Source: Stutzerimonas stutzeri (GTDB taxonomy: Bacteria; Pseudomonadota; Gammaproteobacteria; Pseudomonadales; Pseudomonadaceae). Taken from it: a stretch of DNA of 64,000 bases. Shown here piece after piece: positions 42,672 to 52,079 of the stretch. The notes beneath the pieces are model-generated. The model saw only the letters and a list, made by a program, of their open reading frames with translations. It made no database searches and had not been told where the DNA came from. The first letter of the stretch is position 1. Each line of letters opens with the position of its first letter. The DNA lies in the NCBI RefSeq assembly GCF_038561965.1, contig NZ_CP139348.1, positions 310,001 to 374,000 on the forward strand, read 5' to 3'. The position numbers and the translations under genes were made by a program.

Positions 42672-43595
42672 GTGCAACCAGTGATCTCCATCGAGCAGCT
42701 CACCAAAACCTATGCGTCCGGCCATCCGGCCCTCAAGCGCATCGACCTCGCTATCTCAAAGGGCGAGATCTTCGCTCTGCTCGGGCCCAACGGCGCGGGC
42801 AAGACCACGTTGATCAGCATCATCTGCGGCATCGTCAATCCGGGCAGCGGCCGCGTATTGGTCGACGGCCACGACATCGTCCAGGACTACCGCGCTGCCC
42901 GCTCGAAGATCGGGCTGGTGCCACAGGAATTGTTCAACGAGGGCTTTGAAAGCGTCTGGGCAACGGTGCGTTTTTCGCGCGGGCTGTTTGGCAAGGCACC
43001 GGACGATTTGTTCCTTGAGAAACTGTTGCGTGATTTGTCGCTATGGGACAAGCGCAATGCCCGCATTCAGGAGCTTTCCGGTGGCATGAAGCGTCGCGTG
43101 ATGATCGCCAAGGCGCTTTCCCACGAGCCGTCGATCCTGTTTCTCGACGAGCCTACCGCCGGCGTCGACGTCGAGTTGCGCCGTGATATGTGGGAGATGG
43201 TCCGCGGCCTGCGCGAGCGTGGCGTGACCATCATTCTCACCACCCATTACATCGAGGAGGCCGAGGAAATGGCCGACCGCATCGGTGTAATCAGTCGCGG
43301 CGAGATCATCCTCGTCGAGGACAAGGCCGTGCTGATGCACAAGCTCGGCAAGAAGCAGCTGACCCTGCATCTGCAGCGGCCCCTGGCAGAGATTCCGGCT
43401 GAGCTGACGAGCTATCCATTGGAACTCACCGATGCTGGCAATCAGCTGGTGTTCACCTTCGACGCCCACCATGAGGACACCGGCATCGCCGAACTGCTCA
43501 AGCGCCTGGCCGCACACGGCATCGATTTCAAGGACCTGCAGTCAAGCCAGAGCTCGCTGGAGGAAATCTTCGTCAACCTGGTTCACGGTCGCTGA
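42672..43595 (+). CDS. ABC exporter ATP-binding protein (YadG type)
   Basis: The protein is 307 residues from a GTG at 42672. A second GTG three codons later is possible, and no good ATG is available. It has Walker A LLGPNGAGKTTLISIICG, signature LSGGMKRR, Walker B ILFLDEPTAGVD, and the switch His in LTTHYIEEAEEM. The C-terminal region after residue 220 is the extension common to ABC-2 export ATPases. It precedes the permease by 12 bases. The pair resembles E. coli YadG/YadH, whose substrate is not known. Confidence 0.92.
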   Translation: MQPVISIEQLTKTYASGHPALKRIDLAISKGEIFALLGPNGAGKTTLISIICGIVNPGSGRVLVDGHDIVQDYRAARSKIGLVPQELFNEGFESVWATVRFSRGLFGKAPDDLFLEKLLRDLSLWDKRNARIQELSGGMKRRVMIAKALSHEPSILFLDEPTAGVDVELRRDMWEMVRGLRERGVTIILTTHYIEEAEEMADRIGVISRGEIILVEDKAVLMHKLGKKQLTLHLQRPLAEIPAELTSYPLELTDAGNQLVFTFDAHHEDTGIAELLKRLAAHGIDFKDLQSSQSSLEEIFVNLVHGR

Positions 43596-43607
43596 GGAAA
43601 AACCCGC

Positions 43608-44369
<762 letters not shown>

Positions 44370-44378
44370 CCCACAAAC

Positions 44379-44406
44379 GAAAACGCCCGCAGGTGCGGGC
44401 GTTTTC
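44379..44406. terminator. Bidirectional terminator after the ABC exporter
   Basis: GAAAACGCCCGC and GCGGGCGTTTTC form a 12-bp stem with an AGGT loop. T-rich ends on both strands allow it to serve the rightward exporter and the leftward small secreted-protein gene that ends at 44424. Confidence 0.9.
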
Positions 44407-44423
44407 AATGACAGCGGCGACGC

Positions 44424-44762
44424 TTACTTGCCGAACATCTTGCCCAGGCCGAGAACCGCATCCTTGGCTTGGCTAACGGCCTGCACCTTGTCGTTCACTG
44501 CCCCAGCGTCGTTGCCAGCGGCATTGGCTGCCAGGCCGTCGGCATTGAGCTGAGCGCAGCCGCCTTCGACCTGATTCAGAGCATTGCTGAGCTTCTCGTT
44601 GCCGAGCATCTGGCCAAGCAGCTTGCCGGTTTCCAGATTGCCCTGCTGGGCGGCCAGCTGGCCTTCGCACTTGGCTTGCACATCAGTGGTGGCGGCCTGC
44701 AGCGAGGTGCTGGCGAAGGCAACGGCGAGGGCGGCGCTGCCGAAAAGGTGGGAAATACGCAT
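44424..44762 (-). CDS. Hypothetical small secreted protein
   Basis: A 112-residue protein with an AGGAGG ribosome site just upstream of its ATG at 44762. The signal peptide is MRISHLFGSAALAVAFASTS, cut after LQA. The mature part has two cysteines (QAKCEGQLAAQQ and VEGGCAQLNADG) and an Ala/Gly/Asn-rich second half ending LGLGKMFGK. It could be a small periplasmic or surface protein. I do not recognise the family. A TCGATCAC/GTGATCGA hairpin lies in its leader at 44781-44801. Confidence 0.75.
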   Translation of the reverse strand: MRISHLFGSAALAVAFASTSLQAATTDVQAKCEGQLAAQQGNLETGKLLGQMLGNEKLSNALNQVEGGCAQLNADGLAANAAGNDAGAVNDKVQAVSQAKDAVLGLGKMFGK

Positions 44763-44780
44763 GAAAACCTCCTGTAAGTG

Positions 44781-44801
44781 TCGATCACGGCATGTGATCG
44801 A
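44781..44801 (-). other. Small hairpin in the leader of the secreted-protein gene
   Basis: TCGATCAC and GTGATCGA form a perfect 8-bp stem with a five-base loop, 19 bases upstream of the start codon at 44762. It may be an operator or an mRNA stem. Nothing in it identifies a regulator. The remaining part of the gap up to 44955 shows only another imperfect stem around 44821-44851. Confidence 0.4.
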
Positions 44802-44955
44802 GCGAGTCCATTCGAAAAGGGCGGCGATGATAGCGCTTCGCTTCTATCGCCGGAAGGCTCTGGGACGAGTCTTTGCGTGACCTGTGCCACGTGTGCGCAA
44901 CGAATAGCGGGCGACAGGGAGTATCGCCTCTCTTGTGCTCGAAATGCCCGGTAGA

Positions 44956-44991
44956 GAAAAAGAACCCCGCGCGGCTGGCACCGGCGGGGTT
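44956..44991 (-). terminator. Intrinsic terminator after metK
   Basis: Read leftward, AACCCCGC (44991-44984) pairs with GCGGGGTT (44970-44963) around a 13-base loop that can itself pair partly, followed by CTTTTTC. It lies about 22 bases beyond the metK stop. Confidence 0.85.
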
Positions 44992-45013
44992 TTCGATGCC
45001 GCGGAAGTACGGC

Positions 45014-46204
<1,191 letters not shown>

Positions 46205-46218
46205 CTATCGGTTTCCTA

Positions 46219-47220
46219 TTACCGGTGGGTGAGTCGGTTGTCAGGGATGGACCGGGAAAAGTACCGGGCCTGGATCTGAAAACCGTTCTTCAAGCCAATG
46301 TAGAGGCTCTCGCCGGGCGTGAGCCCCGCGGCATCGGCCCAACGGGCCAGATCGTCCTGTTCGAACCCCAACCACAGATCGCCGCAGGCCTCCCTGGCCC
46401 AACTCTGGTTGTGGCTGCACAGCTCCGTGACCAGCAGACTGCCGCCTGCGTTCACCAGCCGTGCCAGTTGTTTCATTGCCTCGCCTGGCGCCGCCAGGTG
46501 ATGCAGCACCATGTTCAGCACCACGCAGTCGGCCGGCGGGCAATCGTCGTGTAGTGCATCGGCGAGCTTCAGCTCGACGTTTTCCAGCCCCGCCTCTTCG
46601 CAGCGCGCGCGGGCCAGATCGAGCATGGCCGGGCTGTTGTCCAGCGCCACAACGCGAGCGAAGCGGCGCGCCAGTTCGGGCAGGAAGCTGCCATCGCCGG
46701 GGCCGACTTCCAGTGCCGTGGCACTGACGTCGAAGTGCAGTGCATCGAGGAGCGCCACCACGCTGTCGCGGTACTGCGGCAAGCCAGCGATCAGATCCTG
46801 ACGGGCCTGGAAGCTGTCGGCCATGCGTGCGAAGAAATCCTCGCTGGCGGCGCTGCGCTGGGCGTGGACCGCCGCGATACGGGCTTCGACGTCGCGCGGC
46901 AACTCCAGTCGATCGGCCTCTTCGAGCAGCGCCCCATGCAGCTTGCCGCCCAGGCTATCTGCCTGCGGCAGGCTGCGTCGATAGAACACCGCATTGCCTT
47001 CCCGGCGTGTCGCCAACAGGCCGGCCTGGGTCATGACCTTGAGGTGATGGCTCATGCCCGATTGGCCGATGGCGAAGATCTGCGCGAGTTCGAGCACGCC
47101 GAACGAATCACTGGCCAGCACGCGCAGTACGTTCAGGCGCAGCGCATCACCGCCGGCCTTGCACAGGGCGGCGAGCGAATCACTGGCGTCGAGACGGATC
47201 TGGGGCATGCGCAGGCTCAT
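46219..47220 (-). CDS. ArsR-family regulator fused to a SAM-dependent methyltransferase domain
   Basis: A 333-residue two-domain protein. Residues 20-82 form a winged helix of ArsR type (LELAQIFAIGQSGMSHHLKV, then TRREGNAVFYRR). From about residue 145 a Rossmann methyltransferase follows, with EVGPGDGSFL at 171-180 and VVLNMVLHHLAAPGEA. No metal-binding Cys cluster of metal-sensing ArsR proteins is evident. Because it sits before metK, the methyltransferase domain may act as an S-adenosylmethionine/SAH sensor, like the SahR regulators described in proteobacteria. That assignment is inference. A 32-bp palindrome lies 38 bases upstream of its start. Confidence 0.87.
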   Translation of the reverse strand: MSLRMPQIRLDASDSLAALCKAGGDALRLNVLRVLASDSFGVLELAQIFAIGQSGMSHHLKVMTQAGLLATRREGNAVFYRRSLPQADSLGGKLHGALLEEADRLELPRDVEARIAAVHAQRSAASEDFFARMADSFQARQDLIAGLPQYRDSVVALLDALHFDVSATALEVGPGDGSFLPELARRFARVVALDNSPAMLDLARARCEEAGLENVELKLADALHDDCPPADCVVLNMVLHHLAAPGEAMKQLARLVNAGGSLLVTELCSHNQSWAREACGDLWLGFEQDDLARWADAAGLTPGESLYIGLKNGFQIQARYFSRSIPDNRLTHR

Positions 47221-47257
47221 AAGCGGCGCAGTCTAGTCGGTCACTTTTCGTACAGCA

Positions 47258-47289
47258 AGGGCAATATCAAAAAGTTTTGATATTGCCCT
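47258..47289. promoter_or_regulatory. Perfect 32-bp palindrome, candidate operator of the ArsR-metK unit
   Basis: Two 15-base arms, each containing GGGCAATATCAAAA or its complement, flank a two-base centre with no mismatch. It lies between the exporter stop (47303) and the ArsR-methyltransferase start (47220). The AT-rich TATCAA/TTGATA core suits a winged-helix dimer. As RNA it would also be a hairpin at the end of the exporter gene, but no T-run follows on the minus strand, so an operator role is preferred. Confidence 0.75.
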
Positions 47290-47302
47290 GATGGGAGCAG
47301 GG

Positions 47303-47905
47303 TTACTGCAGCAGGCGGGATAGCCCCAGGGTGCAGGACACCAGGCCGAGGCCGATGAGGAAGTAGTTCGGCAGGATATCCAGCAGGCGCTGGACCAGCC
47401 CTTCGCCCGCCAGGCGGCGCGAGAGCAGGCTGTAGGCGAGGAGGATACTCAGATCGATCACCGCCCAGATCACGATGAGTACCGTCGCCTGCGGGGCGAA
47501 CGGCTGCGCGGGGAGAATGAAACCGGGCAGGAAGGCGAGAAAGAACAGGATGTCCTTCGGGTTGGACAGGCCTACGGCCATGGCCCGCCAGAAGTAGTGC
47601 GCTTCGCTGCGCTTGGGCATGGCGGTTTCGCTGCGCCCGCCGCACAGGCCGTCACAGCCCAGCCAGATCAGGTACAGGCCGCCGAGGATCTGTCCGGCTT
47701 CAAGCACCAGCGGGTCGAGGTCCAGCGCCAGGTAGATCATCACCAGCGCAGCGATCATCAGGATCTGCGCAGACACCGCGCCGCCGAGGATGGTCCACAG
47801 TGGCCAACGGCGGCGGGCGTCGGCTACTACCAGGGCGACCACCGGGCCGGGGGAGGCGATCAGCAGGGCGACTGCGGCGGCGAAGGCGAGATAGGTGGCG
47901 TTCAT
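47303..47905 (-). CDS. LysE/RhtB family amino-acid exporter
   Basis: A 200-residue protein with six hydrophobic helices. The family signature near the N-terminus is AVALLIASPGPVVALVVADA (P-G-P). GLSNPKDILFFLAFLPGFI is also typical. It should export amino acids or derivatives across the inner membrane. It overlaps the dioxygenase gene by four bases, and is translationally coupled to it, which suggests export of that enzyme's product. It ends in front of the palindrome of the next unit. Confidence 0.92.
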   Translation of the reverse strand: MNATYLAFAAAVALLIASPGPVVALVVADARRRWPLWTILGGAVSAQILMIAALVMIYLALDLDPLVLEAGQILGGLYLIWLGCDGLCGGRSETAMPKRSEAHYFWRAMAVGLSNPKDILFFLAFLPGFILPAQPFAPQATVLIVIWAVIDLSILLAYSLLSRRLAGEGLVQRLLDILPNYFLIGLGLVSCTLGLSRLLQ

Positions 47906-48798
47906 AGTTCGGTCACCAGGCCGAACACCCGGCTGCTTTTGCCCAGGCGTTCTGTATAGAAATTCGGGTTGGTAATGGCGAAGGCGCGCTGGATCCAGCG
48001 ATCGCTGCCATCGAAGCGCGCGCTGAACGGGCTGCGGGCATGGGCGGTACGGCGGTTGTCGATGATCAACATGTCGCCGCGGTTCAGGCGCACCGGCTCG
48101 ACCACCTCCCAGGCAATGGCGCGCAGCTTGTCCATCAGATGTTGCGCGCGGCTGCTGAAAGCCAGCATGAATTGCGGGTCGAAGCGAAAGAAGGGGGCAT
48201 CCGGGTCGCCGTAAAGCACGGTCTGGTGGCGGTTGATGTCGATGCGCTGGTTCTTTTCGGCGGGGCCATAGTCGGAAAGAAAGTTGTAGGGCTCGGTAAG
48301 GAAGAACGACTGCTCCTCGAGCGTGAGGCGCTCGAGAATGCGTTCGATCGAGGCGATGTAGGTGACGGCCTCCGCGTCCGGGTCCTGGCGCAGGCAGAGC
48401 AGCACCAGATAATCAGGCAGCACGGCGTGAAAGGCGTTTTCCGTATGCAGGTCCAGTTCGGTGTCGAAACTGTCCGAGGTTGCCCCGCGGGAATGGGCCT
48501 GCTGGGGAAAGAAGTTGTTGACGATGCAGCCGTCGGACTCCTGCACGTAACCGATCGGTTCGCCTAGCAGGGCGGTGGCATGCAGGAGCAGGCGCTCGCT
48601 GCTGTCATCCGGTTTGCACAAATGGTCGCGGTTCAGCGGCGTCGGCGGGATGTCGCCGATGTGCAGGTTTTCGAGCGTCATAAAGCCTTTCTTGTTGCCG
48701 AACAACCTGAAGTTCAGGATCTGGCCGACTTGCTCATGCTGCAGTGCGCCTTTCTCTACCGCATTGGCCAGAAGCGTCTCGTAATATTTGTTCGGCAT
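47902..48798 (-). CDS. Fe(II)/2-oxoglutarate dioxygenase, VioC/AsnO-like amino-acid hydroxylase
   Basis: A 298-residue protein of the TauD/TfdA (clavaminate synthase-like) fold. Metal ligands fit H118-x-E120 (LDLHTENAFHAV), with Glu rather than Asp as in VioC and AsnO, and distal H253 (NRRTAHARSPFSARF). R267 or R271 would bind 2-oxoglutarate. Members of this subgroup hydroxylate free amino acids such as arginine, lysine or asparagine. The substrate here cannot be read off. It is followed by a coupled LysE-type exporter and faces a LysR regulator. The AGGAAAGGA ribosome site is strong. Confidence 0.85.
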   Translation of the reverse strand: MPNKYYETLLANAVEKGALQHEQVGQILNFRLFGNKKGFMTLENLHIGDIPPTPLNRDHLCKPDDSSERLLLHATALLGEPIGYVQESDGCIVNNFFPQQAHSRGATSDSFDTELDLHTENAFHAVLPDYLVLLCLRQDPDAEAVTYIASIERILERLTLEEQSFFLTEPYNFLSDYGPAEKNQRIDINRHQTVLYGDPDAPFFRFDPQFMLAFSSRAQHLMDKLRAIAWEVVEPVRLNRGDMLIIDNRRTAHARSPFSARFDGSDRWIQRAFAITNPNFYTERLGKSSRVFGLVTEL

Positions 48799-48941
48799 GG
48801 CATCCTTTCCTGAGTTTTTATTAGCAGTCGAAAGCGTGGGAAAAGGCTGGGCAGCGCCCGGAACCCATTGCTGGCGCAGTATTGGGATGCAGGAAAGGAA
48901 TGAAAAATGGAAAAAACAGCCCCTAAGGATGAGTTTTAGTC

Positions 48942-49880
48942 ATGCCGGACTCGGTCGTTGCAGCGCCACGCATGCCGCCTCTTTATGCCTTGCGTGCTTT
49001 TGAAGTGGCGGCGCGTTTCGGTTCTTTCACCCAGGCGGCACAGAGCTTGTTCATTACGCAGAGTGCGGTGAGCCGGCATGTGAAGACCCTGGAGGAGCAC
49101 CTGGGCTGCCAGCTGTTCGAACGGCGCGGTTCGCGGTTGGTGCTGACCGATGCCGGAAGGCTACTGGCGCAGGAGCTGAAGATTGGCTTTCGCACCATCG
49201 AGAATGCCTGCGTTGCCGTTACTCGCCAGCGCGGTGCGTTGCGTCTCAAGGCGCCGTCGACGCTGACCATGCGCTGGCTGCTGGGCACGCTGGAGGGCTT
49301 TCAGATGGCCAATCCGCAGAATCGCGTGCAGCTGACCAGTGCCTGGATGGATCTGGACGCGGTGGATTTCGCTAGCGAGCCGTTCGACTGCGCGATCCTG
49401 CTCGGCAACGGTGGTTTTCCGGCCGACTGGCGGCGGGTGAAGCTGTTCGACGAGTGGCTGGTGCCGGTCTGCGCTGCCGATCAGCTCGGCGCGGCGCCCT
49501 GGACAACGCAGCGGCTGGCCGACGCCGAGCTGATTCATCCCTCGCGTGACTGCCGTGACTGGCGGCGCTGGCTGCAGCGTACCGGGCGTGCAGACCAGAT
49601 CGCCTGGCAGCAGGGCAAGCTGTTCGACACCCTGGAGCTGGGTATCTCTGCCGCGGCGCAGGGGCATGGCGTGTCAATCGGCGACCTGGCGCTGGTCGGC
49701 GCCGAACTGCAGCGTGGCAGCCTGGCGCTGCCGTTTCATCAGGCAGTGAAGTCCGGCGACAGCTATTACCTGGTCTGGCCGGGCGGCGGCGATGAGTCGG
49801 CTACTCTGGTGCGCATGCGCGACTACCTGCTCGAGCATTTGCCGGACGTGACCAGCCAGGGCGTCGAGCTGTTGGATTGA
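48942..49880 (+). CDS. LysR-family transcriptional regulator
   Basis: A 312-residue protein of GcvA-like layout. The helix-turn-helix is MPPLYALRAFEVAARFGSFT through QSAVSRHVKTLEEHLGCQLF. The effector domain starts near residue 95. It is divergent from the dioxygenase-exporter pair, with a 143-base gap, and so is likely its regulator. In that gap, two very short open frames (at 48900 and 48907, 8 and 10 codons) follow an AGGAAAGGA site. They could be leader peptides or chance. The start at 48942 has AAGGATGAG upstream. Confidence 0.9.
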   Translation: MPDSVVAAPRMPPLYALRAFEVAARFGSFTQAAQSLFITQSAVSRHVKTLEEHLGCQLFERRGSRLVLTDAGRLLAQELKIGFRTIENACVAVTRQRGALRLKAPSTLTMRWLLGTLEGFQMANPQNRVQLTSAWMDLDAVDFASEPFDCAILLGNGGFPADWRRVKLFDEWLVPVCAADQLGAAPWTTQRLADAELIHPSRDCRDWRRWLQRTGRADQIAWQQGKLFDTLELGISAAAQGHGVSIGDLALVGAELQRGSLALPFHQAVKSGDSYYLVWPGGGDESATLVRMRDYLLEHLPDVTSQGVELLD

Positions 49881-49974
49881 CGGCGCGGGCCGGCCATTCA
49901 GTCATTGCCCCAGCTACCCTCGGTAGGGGAAAATGGCCGCCTTTTTCTACGTACACCCCGCAGGAGATTCAGCG

Positions 49975-51972
49975 ATGCCCAGCCGTCGTGAGCGAGCCAA
50001 TGCCATCCGCGCCCTCAGCATGGATGCTGTGCAGAAAGCCAACAGCGGCCACCCGGGTGCCCCCATGGGCATGGCGGACATCGCCGAAGTGCTCTGGCGT
50101 GACCACCTCAAGCACAGCCCGACCAATCCGCAGTGGGCCGATCGCGACCGCTTCGTGCTGTCCAACGGTCACGGCTCGATGCTGATTTACTCGTTGCTGC
50201 ACCTGACCGGTTATGACCTGTCCATCGATGACCTGAAGAACTTCCGCCAGCTGCACAGCAAGACCCCCGGTCACCCGGAGTTCGGCTACACCGCAGGCGT
50301 CGAGACCACCACCGGTCCGCTGGGTCAGGGCCTGGCCAACGCCGTCGGTTTCGCTCTGGCCGAGAAGGTCATGGCCGCCCAGTTCAACCGCGACGGGCAC
50401 AAGATCGTCGACCACAACACCTACGTGTTCATGGGCGATGGCTGCCTGATGGAAGGCATCAGCCATGAAGTCTGCTCGCTGGCCGGCACCCTGGGGCTGA
50501 ACAAGCTGGTCGCCTTCTACGATGACAACGGCATCTCCATCGACGGCGAAGTCCATGGCTGGTTCACCGACGACACCCCGCGTCGCTTCGAAGCGTACGG
50601 CTGGCAGGTGATCCGCAACGTCGATGGCCATGATGCCGAGGAAATCCAGATCGCCCTGGAAACCGCGCATAAGAGCGACCGTCCGACGCTGATCTGCTGC
50701 AAGACCATCATCGGCTTCGGTTCGCCGAACAAGCAGGGCAAGGAAGAGTGTCACGGTGCCGCCCTCGGCGACGCAGAGATCGCCCTGACCCGCGAAGCGC
50801 TGGGCTGGACCCATGGCCCGTTCGAAATCCCGGCTGACATCTACGCCGAGTGGGACGCCAAGCAGAAGGGCGCCGACGCGGAAAATGAATGGAACAAGCG
50901 TTTCGCCGCCTACGAAACAGAATTCCCGGCGCTGGCATCCGAGTTCAAGCGCCGCATGGCGGGTGAGCTGCCGGCCGACTTTGCCGAAAAGGCCAGCGAG
51001 TTCATTCGCGAAGTTGCCACCAAGGGCGAAACCATCGCCAGCCGCAAGGCCAGCCAGAACTGCCTGAACGCCTTCGGCCCGCTGCTGCCTGAGCTGCTCG
51101 GCGGTTCGGCGGACCTCGCCGGTTCCAACCTGACCCTGTGGAAAGGCTGCAAGCCGGTGGTTGCCGAGGATGCCTCGGGCAACTACATGTACTACGGCGT
51201 GCGCGAGTTCGGCATGGCCGCGATCATGAACGGCGTCGCCCTGCACGGCGGCCTGATTCCTTACGGCGCGACCTTCCTGATGTTCATGGAATACGCCCGC
51301 AACGCCGTGCGCATGTCGGCGCTGATGAAGCAGCGTGTGCTCTACGTCTTTACCCACGACTCCATCGGTCTCGGCGAAGACGGCCCGACGCACCAGCCGA
51401 TCGAGCAGCTGACCAGCCTGCGCACCACGCCGAACCTGGACACCTGGCGCCCGGCCGACACGGTCGAATCCGCGGTGGCCTGGAAGCATGCGGTCGAGCG
51501 CAAGGATGGCCCGAGTGCGTTGATCTTCTCGCGTCAGAACCTGCCGTATCACATCCGCGACAACGAAACCGAGTCGTCGATTGCCAAGGGTGGTTACATC
51601 CTCAAGAACTGCGTCGGCGAGCCTGAGCTGATCCTCATTTCGACCGGTTCGGAAGTCGGTCTGGCCGTTCAGGCGTATGACAAGCTGACCGAGCAGGGCC
51701 GCAAAGTGCGCGTGGTATCGATGCCTTGCACCAGTGTCTTCGATGCGCAGGATGCCGCCTGGAAGCAGCACGTGCTGCCGGTCGAAGTCGGCGCGCGTAT
51801 CGCCATCGAAGCGGCGCATGCGGACTACTGGTACAAGTACGTCGGCCTCGACGGCCGCATCATCGGCATGACCACCTACGGCGAGTCGGCTCCGGCCAAC
51901 CAGCTGTTCGAGGAGTTCGGCTTCACCGTCGAGAACATCCTCGCTGTCGCCGAAGAGTTGCTGGAGGACTGA
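49975..51972 (+). CDS. tktA: Transketolase TktA
   Basis: A 665-residue thiamine-diphosphate enzyme of the pentose phosphate pathway. The start at 49975 (MPSRRERANAIRALSMDAVQ) has CAGGAG nearby, whereas the earlier in-frame ATG at 49933 lacks family support. Conserved parts are KANSGHPGAPMGMADIAEV, FVLSNGHGSMLIYSLLH, the ThDP motif MGDGCLMEGISHEV through DDNGISIDG, and THDSIGLGEDGPTHQPIEQL. It leads the tktA-epd-pgk-fba cluster, conserved in pseudomonads. Confidence 0.98.
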   Translation: MPSRRERANAIRALSMDAVQKANSGHPGAPMGMADIAEVLWRDHLKHSPTNPQWADRDRFVLSNGHGSMLIYSLLHLTGYDLSIDDLKNFRQLHSKTPGHPEFGYTAGVETTTGPLGQGLANAVGFALAEKVMAAQFNRDGHKIVDHNTYVFMGDGCLMEGISHEVCSLAGTLGLNKLVAFYDDNGISIDGEVHGWFTDDTPRRFEAYGWQVIRNVDGHDAEEIQIALETAHKSDRPTLICCKTIIGFGSPNKQGKEECHGAALGDAEIALTREALGWTHGPFEIPADIYAEWDAKQKGADAENEWNKRFAAYETEFPALASEFKRRMAGELPADFAEKASEFIREVATKGETIASRKASQNCLNAFGPLLPELLGGSADLAGSNLTLWKGCKPVVAEDASGNYMYYGVREFGMAAIMNGVALHGGLIPYGATFLMFMEYARNAVRMSALMKQRVLYVFTHDSIGLGEDGPTHQPIEQLTSLRTTPNLDTWRPADTVESAVAWKHAVERKDGPSALIFSRQNLPYHIRDNETESSIAKGGYILKNCVGEPELILISTGSEVGLAVQAYDKLTEQGRKVRVVSMPCTSVFDAQDAAWKQHVLPVEVGARIAIEAAHADYWYKYVGLDGRIIGMTTYGESAPANQLFEEFGFTVENILAVAEELLED

Positions 51973-51984
51973 CTGCGAAGATGT

Positions 51985-52058
51985 GGTGGATGACGCTGTC
52001 ATCCACCCGACGAAGCCCCATCCGCGTAGGGTGGAGAACCACCAAGCGGTTTTCCACC
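51985..52058. repeat. Twin-hairpin intergenic repeat between tktA and epd
   Basis: Two stems lie side by side. GGTGGATGAC/GTCATCCACC (51985-52007) is perfect with a three-base loop. GGTGGAGAACC/GGTTTTCCACC (52030-52058) has one G-T pair and a seven-base loop. The GTAGGGTGGA lead-in with a matching TCCACC end resembles palindromic extragenic elements I recall as frequent in P. stutzeri genomes. It may attenuate or stabilise the message. Only this copy was found in the window. Confidence 0.7.
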
Positions 52059-52079
52059 TGCAGGACCGACGAATAATCC

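Noticed and set aside
48803..48899. A 10-bp inverted repeat (TCCTTTCCTG and CAGGAAAGGA) in the divergent gap of the dioxygenase and LysR genes, as a possible operator.
   Set aside because: Each arm is the purine-rich ribosome-binding site of the gene it faces, so the symmetry is explained without a regulator. The typical LysR T-N11-A motif was not clear there.
49969..52002. A 677-codon minus-strand frame opposite tktA.
   Set aside because: Same effect of codon bias. The translation shows no family motif and the plus-strand transketolase is unmistakable.
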